Source: a bacterium UBP17_UBA6191 (lineage in GTDB: Bacteria > Muiribacteriota > UBA6191). From it: 5,355 bases of DNA. The stretch spans positions 1 to 5,355 of the forward strand of contig DITF01000380.1 of the NCBI GenBank assembly GCA_002422125.1, in the 5' to 3' direction. The position numbers and the translations under genes are program-made. Below the pieces are notes generated by a model. The model did not search any database and was not told the origin of the DNA. It was given only the letters and a program-made list of their open reading frames with translations. Below, one piece after another: positions 1 through 4,388 of the stretch (positions within the stretch are counted from its first letter, which is position 1; every line of letters begins with the position of its first letter).

Positions 1-580
1 GATCCTTTAAGTTCAATTTATTTTGTTTCACCAACTGGGCCATACTGTTTTCATAATCCTTCATCTGTTTTCTAAAACTTAGGATTTTAGCTGAATCAGT
101 TTGTTGGGCCGTCAGATGCTCGTGCATCAGGTGGTAAGCGCTGGCTTTTCTTAAAAGTGGTAAAAGTTCCTCTCTGGCAGCCAGGGCATATTCACTAAAG
201 CGATTTGTGATTTCGCTTAGTGTATCCATGGCTTTTCTGTTGTCTAGGGTATGAATTTGGTACAAGGAAAGACCTAGCAGGTATGCTCCTTCCTGTTTAT
301 CCTTTAAGGCTCTTAACATGCCTGTACACCAAGAGAAATCAATTTTTTCCAGGACTAGGTGACATTGAAAAGCTGCGCGAGGGAAGTTTTTTTCTTCATA
401 CAAGGAGCGAGCGAGCCACCCAGATTCCCTGGCTTCGCGAAAAAGAGAGGGGTATTTTTCGGCAATCTGTAGCACTACTTTATATTGTCTGGCCTCAAAT
501 GCCTTGCGAACCTGAATCAGATCCGAGGCAAAATGATTTTTGGGGAACAATAGCCACAAAAATAAACAGATTCTAATCAT
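1..580 (-). CDS. exported helical/TPR-like protein, 3' end beyond left edge (partial)
   Basis: The frame is open from the ATG at 578-580 to position 1, giving 193 visible residues and no stop. The ATG overlaps the upstream gene's TGA by four bases (ATGA, 577-580), which fixes the start and implies translational coupling. Residues 4-12 form a short hydrophobic core after R3. A signal peptidase I site near A18 is plausible but not canonical, and no lipobox is visible. Residues 22-140 are paired amphipathic helices of TPR type. Clear examples begin near residue 22 (KAFEARQY, then EKYPSLFREA) and near residue 98 (GAYLLGLSLYQIHTLD, then RFSEYALAAREE). Residues about 150-193 are polar and coiled-coil-like. 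TPR followed by a coiled coil also occurs in periplasmic accessory proteins beside two-component systems such as QseG, but no specific family is recognised. The function is unknown; an envelope scaffold or assembly role is inferred from the operon. Confidence 0.8.
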   Translation of the reverse strand, partial: MIRICLFLWLLFPKNHFASDLIQVRKAFEARQYKVVLQIAEKYPSLFREARESGWLARSLYEEKNFPRAAFQCHLVLEKIDFSWCTGMLRALKDKQEGAYLLGLSLYQIHTLDNRKAMDTLSEITNRFSEYALAAREELLPLLRKASAYHLMHEHLTAQQTDSAKILSFRKQMKDYENSMAQLVKQNKLNLKD

Positions 581-1260
581 TGTGTCTTCTCGCCTTCGGA
601 AAGTTTGCGTTTCCACAACTCATGATTGTAGCCAAAGTTTTGCCCATATCTTTTCATCAGATGATTATAGACCCCATCCTGAAGGCTTTTATCCCCCTGC
701 AAAAATACATCAATTAAAGCCAGATCTGTTTGAGAGTTGGGACTGATTTCACGAATGAGATCGCGGATTTCATAGGCTCTTAATCCCGAGGCTGTTCTTT
801 GCATAGGAAACAGAAATGATATTTCGGTTAACCACAAAATCCACTCGGAGCTTGCAGTGGCCCCCAAAAATTGTTTTAAGGCTATCAGGAGATTTGAATC
901 ATATTGTTTATCCGTGTATTCCTGTTTGAGACGGGAAACTAAGCCTAATCTGAGGGCTTTACTAAGAGGCTGCGGGTTTTTAGAGTAAGCGATGAACTCT
1001 TCAGGCAGCGTCAGGGGCATTTTGCGCTCAGGCTTGGGTTCAGACTCAGACTCAATTTTAGAAGGGGCGACTGGGATTGGAATAGTGGGTGGTATTGCAA
1101 CAATTTGGGTCGTTTCCACCGGTCTTGGAACAGGTTTTTCCGCTAAAACCACTTGGTGGGATTCTGGAGAACTTAAAGACTGTTCCGGGATTGGCTCAGT
1201 TGTTTGCTTGCAACCTGAGGCCAACAGTAAGAGGGGAATAAATACCAAATACCATATCAT
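577..1260 (-). CDS. predicted lipoprotein with Pro-rich tether and C-terminal helical domain
   Basis: This is a 227-residue protein. Residues 2-16 are a hydrophobic lipoprotein signal ending in LLASG-C, so Cys17 is the predicted lipidated residue. The next residue is Lys, not Asp, so by the E. coli +2 rule it would be sent to the outer membrane. Residues 18 to about 82 are a disordered linker rich in Pro, Glu, Ser and Val (for example PTIPIPVAPS), suited to spanning part of the periplasm. Residues about 85-227 are a predominantly helical domain without a motif I recognise. It contains a Trp-rich helix (SSEWILWLTEISFLF) and a charged C-terminus. The start follows the upstream TPR gene's stop by 13 bases. 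I see no SD sequence before it, so coupling to the upstream gene or a weak site is likely. Its end overlaps the next gene (ATGA). The function is unknown; together with the flanking genes it may be part of an envelope complex. Confidence 0.82.
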   Translation of the reverse strand: MIWYLVFIPLLLLASGCKQTTEPIPEQSLSSPESHQVVLAEKPVPRPVETTQIVAIPPTIPIPVAPSKIESESEPKPERKMPLTLPEEFIAYSKNPQPLSKALRLGLVSRLKQEYTDKQYDSNLLIALKQFLGATASSEWILWLTEISFLFPMQRTASGLRAYEIRDLIREISPNSQTDLALIDVFLQGDKSLQDGVYNHLMKRYGQNFGYNHELWKRKLSEGEKTQ

Positions 1261-1262
1261 AG

Positions 1263-1302
1263 ACTATAGTTTACTATAGCTTTTGTAATCCCGGTGTAAT
1301 CC
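1263..1302. repeat. two pairs of short direct repeats at the TPR/lipoprotein gene junction
   Basis: Read on the minus strand, GGATTACA occurs twice with an 11-base period (1295-1302 and 1284-1291). CTATAGT then occurs twice with a 10-base period (1279-1273 and 1269-1263), and the second copy is part of the palindrome ACTATAGT. Both periods are close to one helical turn. The first pair encodes the RITPGLQ end of the TPR protein, and the second overlaps its stop codon and the 13-base spacer. TATAGT resembles a -10 box, with ATTACA 16 bases upstream of the first copy, so an internal promoter or operator for the lipoprotein gene is possible. The repeats are seen directly; their function is speculative. 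Confidence 0.4.
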
Positions 1303-2098
1303 TCTGTTTTTCCTGATTATTTTTTATAAGATTTATGACAGCCAATACGGCTGGGTCATTAAAAAAAGGCTGCAGGCACGAATCTTTATCCAAACGATGG
1401 TAATCTCTGTATCCCTGAAACGAGGCTCTTCTGAGATTGTGCAGGATCCCATCCCGATCACCTAGGCGACAGGAAATCATAGCCAGGTTTAAGGATAGAG
1501 GGGCAAAATCGGGAAGATTCTTCCTTAGGCGAATCAAAGCCTGTTCGGCCTCACCCCAATGATTCATTTCGATCATGGCCATGGATTTTACCCAGCGCAA
1601 TCTATCTGAATTGTGTTTTTGCAGACCATAATCTGCAAACTGCATGGCCTTTACCGGGTTTTGGGTTATCAGTTGTAAATGAGCGTGTTCAAAACAAATA
1701 GTCTCTGATTCGGAATTGGATAACAACAAGGCCCGAAAGGCTTCCATCAAAGCCTTGGTATACTTTTTCTCAAGCACTGAATAGCGAGAATGCAATATCC
1801 ATGTTTCTGGATGTGAGGGTGCCAAATCCATCAGGGTATTTAACAGGGGTTTGGCCCTTTTCATAACCCCGGTTTGAATATAATGGCCAGTTAGTGCCAT
1901 ACGCAAATCCAGATCATCTGGAGAGGCCAAAAGCTTTTTTCTTAACTCAAAAGCTTCTAAAACTCCGCGCTCAGGTAGCCAAGTCACAGAAATTGGGGGA
2001 GGGGTGCAGTCAAAGGGGGCCGTACAGGCAAAGTTCAAAGGAACCAAAAAAAATAGCAGGAACTTGAACATCAGCGAAGCGGGCCAGCAACAATGCAC
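1274..2098 (-). CDS. exported tetratricopeptide-repeat protein, possible lipoprotein
   Basis: The frame encodes 274 residues from a GTG at 2098. An in-frame ATG at 2071 (residue 10) gives a more typical signal peptide, MFKFLLFFLVPLNFAC, and may be the real start. Neither start has a convincing SD. Cys25 follows LNFA, a poor lipobox, so lipidation is uncertain. Residues about 65-230 contain roughly five degenerate TPR helix pairs. Examples are MALTGHYIQTGVMKRAKPLL (about 67-86), the repeat starting at W100, and the pair about 168-199 with WGEAEQALIRLRKNLPDFAP. The stretch LDKDSCLQPFFNDPAVLAVI (236-255) is the capping segment often found at the end of TPR proteins. TPRs mediate protein-protein contacts, so an envelope assembly or adaptor role is inferred, probably with the lipoprotein encoded 13 bases downstream. 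The gene follows the MutT-like gene by 20 bases in the same operon. Confidence 0.82.
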   Translation of the reverse strand: MHCCWPASLMFKFLLFFLVPLNFACTAPFDCTPPPISVTWLPERGVLEAFELRKKLLASPDDLDLRMALTGHYIQTGVMKRAKPLLNTLMDLAPSHPETWILHSRYSVLEKKYTKALMEAFRALLLSNSESETICFEHAHLQLITQNPVKAMQFADYGLQKHNSDRLRWVKSMAMIEMNHWGEAEQALIRLRKNLPDFAPLSLNLAMISCRLGDRDGILHNLRRASFQGYRDYHRLDKDSCLQPFFNDPAVLAVINLIKNNQEKQRITPGLQKL

Positions 2099-2118
2099 TG
2101 ACCCGACAAACAGATATT

Positions 2119-2505
2119 TTATAACCCCTGTGATTTCAAAATCTCTAACATAGGAGTAATGGAGGGAACACAGTCAAATTCTTTAAACTGATTCCAGCGA
2201 ACCCATCGATAGGACAGGTGATGGGCCAACCTAACTTTTTTGGAAATACATTCCACACCAAAGGCAGTTACTTCCACAGTTCCAAAGTCATATTCCTGTG
2301 TCACGCTAGCGAGTTTATCTTGAACTACTACATCAAGATTAAAATATTTGGATAAATGGTCCTTAAGAGCATCCTCCAAGGTCACACCTTCGGGTGCAGC
2401 CCCACCGGGGAATTCCCACATACCTGGAAACTTGCCCTGCTCGTCCCTTTTCACTAGAACGAACTTACCCTCATCACGAATAATGCCAACTGCAACTCTG
2501 ATCAT
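2119..2505 (-). CDS. stand-alone MutT-like Nudix-fold protein with degenerate catalytic box
   Basis: At 128 residues it is the size of E. coli MutT (129). The fold markers are intact: VAVGIIRDEGKFVLVKR (4-20), PGMWEFPGG (27-35), the strand pair EYDFGTVEVTAFGVE (71-85), YRWVRW (99-104) and a C-terminal helix SITPMLEIL (115-123). By homology one expects a nucleoside-triphosphate or (d)CTP/8-oxo-dGTP pyrophosphohydrolase. However, aligning residues 34-57 with MutT GG37-I60 shows that the Nudix signature is lost: R52 is Asp49, E53 is His50, E56 is Lys53, E57 is Tyr54 and G59 is Asn56. The magnesium-binding glutamates are therefore missing, and normal catalysis is unlikely. The frame is intact on both sides, so this is not a frameshift. 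The protein may instead bind a nucleotide or damaged base, as the MutT-like C-terminal domain of MutY does without catalysis. It heads the operon, with SD AGGTGA six bases before the ATG. Confidence 0.88.
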   Translation of the reverse strand: MIRVAVGIIRDEGKFVLVKRDEQGKFPGMWEFPGGAAPEGVTLEDALKDHLSKYFNLDVVVQDKLASVTQEYDFGTVEVTAFGVECISKKVRLAHHLSYRWVRWNQFKEFDCVPSITPMLEILKSQGL

Positions 2506-2511
2506 ATGTTG

Positions 2512-2517
2512 TCACCT
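2512..2517 (-). promoter_or_regulatory. ribosome binding site of the MutT-like gene
   Basis: The minus strand reads AGGTGA, matching the 3' half of the AAGGAGGTGA complement of 16S rRNA. It lies six bases before the ATG at 2503-2505, supporting that start. It is the clearest SD in the operon; the downstream genes lack comparable sites. Confidence 0.6.
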
Positions 2518-2544
2518 GTGTCCAAATTGATTCAATTCCGCACG

Positions 2545-2573
2545 ATTTTACACAGACTCATGCAAAATAACAA
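2545..2573 (-). promoter_or_regulatory. predicted sigma70-type promoter of the four-gene operon
   Basis: On the minus strand TTGTTA (2573-2568) is followed after 17 bases by TAAAAT (2550-2545). These match the TTGACA/TATAAT consensus at four and five of six positions, with ideal spacing. Transcription would start near 2538, leaving a leader of about 33 bases that contains the SD before the MutT-like ATG. No other candidate of similar quality was seen upstream of this operon. Confidence 0.45.
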
Positions 2574-2763
2574 GGACTTGTGGGGAAAATGTTAGGTAAA
2601 TATAGGAATTGTTGGCCTTTTGTTTTTTCGCCGCAGTGTTCCGGTACGCCTGCGTCTGCCAAACTCTATTGCGTAAGCCTTGCAAAAGTTGTCCTGTAGC
2701 CGATGCAGATGGGATGCTGCAAGCCGTTGGATGCGCTCATGAATCTGAGTTTATGACCAAATC
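2551..2763. other. intergenic region with an imperfect inverted repeat, no supported gene
   Basis: This region lies between the five-TM gene's stop and the operon promoter (the -35 box falls in its left end). The longest clear inverted repeat pairs CTTGCA (2679-2684) with TGCAAG (2718-2723). The 33-base loop contains a GATGC direct repeat (2702-2706, 2713-2717) and a GCAG/CTGC inner pair. GTTGGAT at 2726-2732 resembles an integron attC core, but no partner core was found. Short frames exist on both strands; none has an SD, a domain or convincing coding character. The run CCTTTTGTTTTTT near 2617-2629 is T-rich without a strong stem before it, so I do not call a terminator. Confidence 0.35.
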
Positions 2764-3606
2764 TCACTTCTTTCGCAGGGCATCAACGAATTTCTGATCA
2801 CCTTGTCTGTCCGTTGGTAGGCTCAAGATAAAATAAATGTCGGGGTCTTCGGTATGGACTATGTGGACGCTCAAATTAACAGCATCGCCCGGAGTTACCA
2901 TCTCAACCTCGGTAATATCACTCAATGAAAGCGCAAACATTAGCAATTCTTGAGCTTCATTTAGGTGATTAACCAGGAGCTCATCCTGAGTCATTATGTA
3001 ACTCCCGTTTAACACAGAAAAGGGATCCGATGAATAAAAGTAATCTACACTGTCATTTGTACCAATATGGCCGTGGGATATAAGAGTGGAGATCCACTTC
3101 GGGTGTATCTCATCTTTAGCGAGAACTCTTGGAGGCAACATTGTACCTGATTTTTCCAAAACAATAATGCCAAGCCCTAAAGTGCTGACTATAACCAAAG
3201 GTATAAAAATTATGTAAGCCCATTTATCTGTGGCTTTATAATCTGGATTCTCGAGCCTTTCCAATTTATGGAATGCAAATGCACCCTGCGCTGCCCTACC
3301 ATAAAAGTAGATGCAAGCTAGTCCCCAAACTAACTCGACCGTAGTCAAGGGTGCCATTAACACGGTTACTGAGGCACAATAAAGTATTGCAACAGCCGTT
3401 ACCCGTGAGTTTCTATACATCCAGTAAGCACTCAGCATTCCTACTGGAGCAACGAAAAATATCGTGCCGGGATCGCTGTAGTTAATCAGTGCTCCTGTGG
3501 CATTGGTATTCTTTGCAATCAGAAACAGGACAATATTTATTACGGTAGAGAGACTGGCACAAATGGCCCCATGTCTTGAAGCTTTTATAGCCTCGACTTT
3601 ATTCAT
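2764..3606 (-). CDS. five-TM membrane protein with C-terminal exported domain, unknown function
   Basis: I choose the ATG at 3604-3606 (280 residues) because AGAGGA lies six bases upstream; an in-frame ATG at 3642 would add 12 residues and has no such site. Hydrophobic segments lie at about 13-31, 47-64, 68-88, 91-112 and 129-150. Basic residues cluster at the N-terminus (K3, K8, R11), between TM2 and TM3, and between TM4 and TM5, which predicts N-in and an exported C-terminus. Residues 151-280 form a soluble mixed alpha/beta domain, with Asp/Ser/Tyr-rich NDSVDYFYSSDPFSVLNGSY (184-203), a helix of about 207-228 and a final strand pair (HIVHTEDPDIYFILSLP). No enzymatic motif is seen and I do not recognise the family. 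The gene follows the GNAT gene by about 100 bases. A role in sensing or stress at the membrane would be a guess. Confidence 0.78.
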   Translation of the reverse strand: MNKVEAIKASRHGAICASLSTVINIVLFLIAKNTNATGALINYSDPGTIFFVAPVGMLSAYWMYRNSRVTAVAILYCASVTVLMAPLTTVELVWGLACIYFYGRAAQGAFAFHKLERLENPDYKATDKWAYIIFIPLVIVSTLGLGIIVLEKSGTMLPPRVLAKDEIHPKWISTLISHGHIGTNDSVDYFYSSDPFSVLNGSYIMTQDELLVNHLNEAQELLMFALSLSDITEVEMVTPGDAVNLSVHIVHTEDPDIYFILSLPTDRQGDQKFVDALRKK

Positions 3607-3612
3607 AACACA

Positions 3613-3618
3613 TCCTCT
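3613..3618 (-). promoter_or_regulatory. ribosome binding site deciding the start of the five-TM gene
   Basis: The minus strand reads AGAGGA, six bases before the ATG at 3604-3606. The longer alternative beginning at 3642 lacks an SD, so the shorter protein is preferred. Confidence 0.55.
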
Positions 3619-3707
3619 GGATTCGAATAAGCATAATAGCATTGTGGTTAGTTCAATATGCGGCGAATATCTCTATTGTTTTACCTACCACACCAAAGAA
3701 GCCTTTC

Positions 3708-4253
3708 CTAAACCAGAGCCTTAGCGTACTGATTGAGTGTTTCCCCACCTTTGGGGGGTTGGACAATGCCCTTAAAATAAAAGCCGAGTTTATGCAGCAG
3801 GGCGATAGACGGCGCATTTGTTGGGGACACCACAGCTAGAATCTGAGGGCGGTTTAACGAGATTCTGGCGTACTCACACACAGCTTGGCAGGCTTCAAAT
3901 GTATACCCCTTACGAAAATGTTCTGGCAGCAGGGCATATCCAAGATCGACTTCGGGCAAACAATCTCTGGAGATGATGCCCGCCATACCCAATGGGTTTT
4001 GGGTCTCTCTGTCACACATTACCCACAATCCGAAGCCAAATTTGCGGTACAAACCTCTTAAGGATTTTTCAATGTAATCTCTTGCCTGGGCCTCGGATGT
4101 GATACCCGTATCGTAGATACCATTCTTATATTCCGAAGTGCTAACAAGCCGCAAAAAGAAGGCTGCGTCCTTCTTAGTAAATTCTCTCAGAAATAGTCTT
4201 TCGGTCTGTAATATTAGGTGGTCCTCAAAACAACACATACCAAACTCACTCAT
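3708..4253 (-). CDS. GNAT acetyltransferase, RimJ/RimL type
   Basis: This 181-residue protein is typical in length for the RimJ/RimL (Acetyltransf_3) branch of GNAT enzymes, which transfer acetyl from acetyl-CoA to an amine of a protein terminus or small molecule. Visible marks are the first strand LILQTERLFLREF (13-25), a central strand pair (FGLWVMC and PLGMAGII), motif A DLGYALLPEHFRKGYTFEA (103-121) with its CoA pyrophosphate loop, and motif B SPTNAPSIALLHKLGFYFKG (143-162). The loop is slightly off consensus (Phe and Thr where Gln/Arg and Ala/Gly are common), but the fold looks functional. The substrate cannot be deduced. The ATG directly abuts the TAA of the IS3 remnant, and the first 12 residues (MSEFGMCCFEDH) are extra compared with most relatives, so the native start may have been replaced by IS-derived sequence. 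ATG at 4238 (residue 6) is an alternative start. Confidence 0.88.
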   Translation of the reverse strand: MSEFGMCCFEDHLILQTERLFLREFTKKDAAFFLRLVSTSEYKNGIYDTGITSEAQARDYIEKSLRGLYRKFGFGLWVMCDRETQNPLGMAGIISRDCLPEVDLGYALLPEHFRKGYTFEACQAVCEYARISLNRPQILAVVSPTNAPSIALLHKLGFYFKGIVQPPKGGETLNQYAKALV

Positions 4254-4388
4254 TTATGCGGCAACCTTCAGTCCGGCCGTTTGCTGCTGTTTCAGGGGAA
4301 AATGTGGCGGACTGAGATACCCTAACATGGAATGAAGTCTTCTATGATTATAAAAAATGTTGAGTCGACTGACTTGCTCGACACTTAT
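4254..4388 (-). pseudogene. IS3-family transposase (OrfB/DDE), C-terminal remnant
   Basis: A 44-residue frame ending in TAA at 4254-4256 reads RLNIFYNHRRLHSMLGYLSP and then PHFPLKQQQ. FYN-x-RR-x-HS-x-LGY-x-SP-x-x-F is the hallmark C-terminal segment of IS3-family OrfB (rve-type integrase) proteins. The catalytic DDE core, OrfA and the distal IS end are absent, so it cannot act. The similarity begins at the stop codon of the neighbouring membrane protein gene (4385-4387); the same frame stays open a little further right, but that sequence is the 3' end of that gene. The remnant's stop immediately precedes the GNAT ATG with no intervening base. A deletion after insertion of a complete element is inferred. 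No matching terminal inverted repeat was identified in the window. Confidence 0.85.

Noticed and set aside
220..576. 118-codon plus-strand frame
   Set aside because: It lies opposite the left-edge TPR-like gene, which has a signal peptide, an ATGA-coupled start and repeat structure. The plus frame shows none of these.
992..1279. 95-codon plus-strand frame rich in Gly, Ser and Ile
   Set aside because: It is the antisense of the lipoprotein's signal and Pro-rich linker, whose biased codons keep the opposite frame open. It has no SD or domain.
2617..2640. Rho-independent terminator at the T-rich run
   Set aside because: The run is on the plus strand, while all genes are on the minus strand, and no stable GC-rich stem precedes it.
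2591..2732. Integron attC site, suggested by GTTAGGT and GTTGGAT near a GNAT gene
   Set aside because: Both fit GTTRRRY singly, but no correctly placed RYYYAAC partner was found on either strand, and the genes lack a cassette-like layout of gene plus attC. No integrase gene is present.
2609..2797. 62-codon Cys-rich plus-strand frame in the intergenic region
   Set aside because: It has a non-ATG start and no SD or recognisable family, and it overlaps the end of the five-TM gene. The opposite strand also has open frames here, so openness is not informative.
3643..3707. Promoter upstream of the five-TM gene (TTGAAC near 3650)
   Set aside because: No -10 box of acceptable quality lies at 16-18 bases from the TTGAAC, so the call would be weak.
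4138..4335. 65-codon plus-strand frame over the GNAT start and IS remnant
   Set aside because: It is antisense to two well-supported minus-strand coding segments and has no features of its own.
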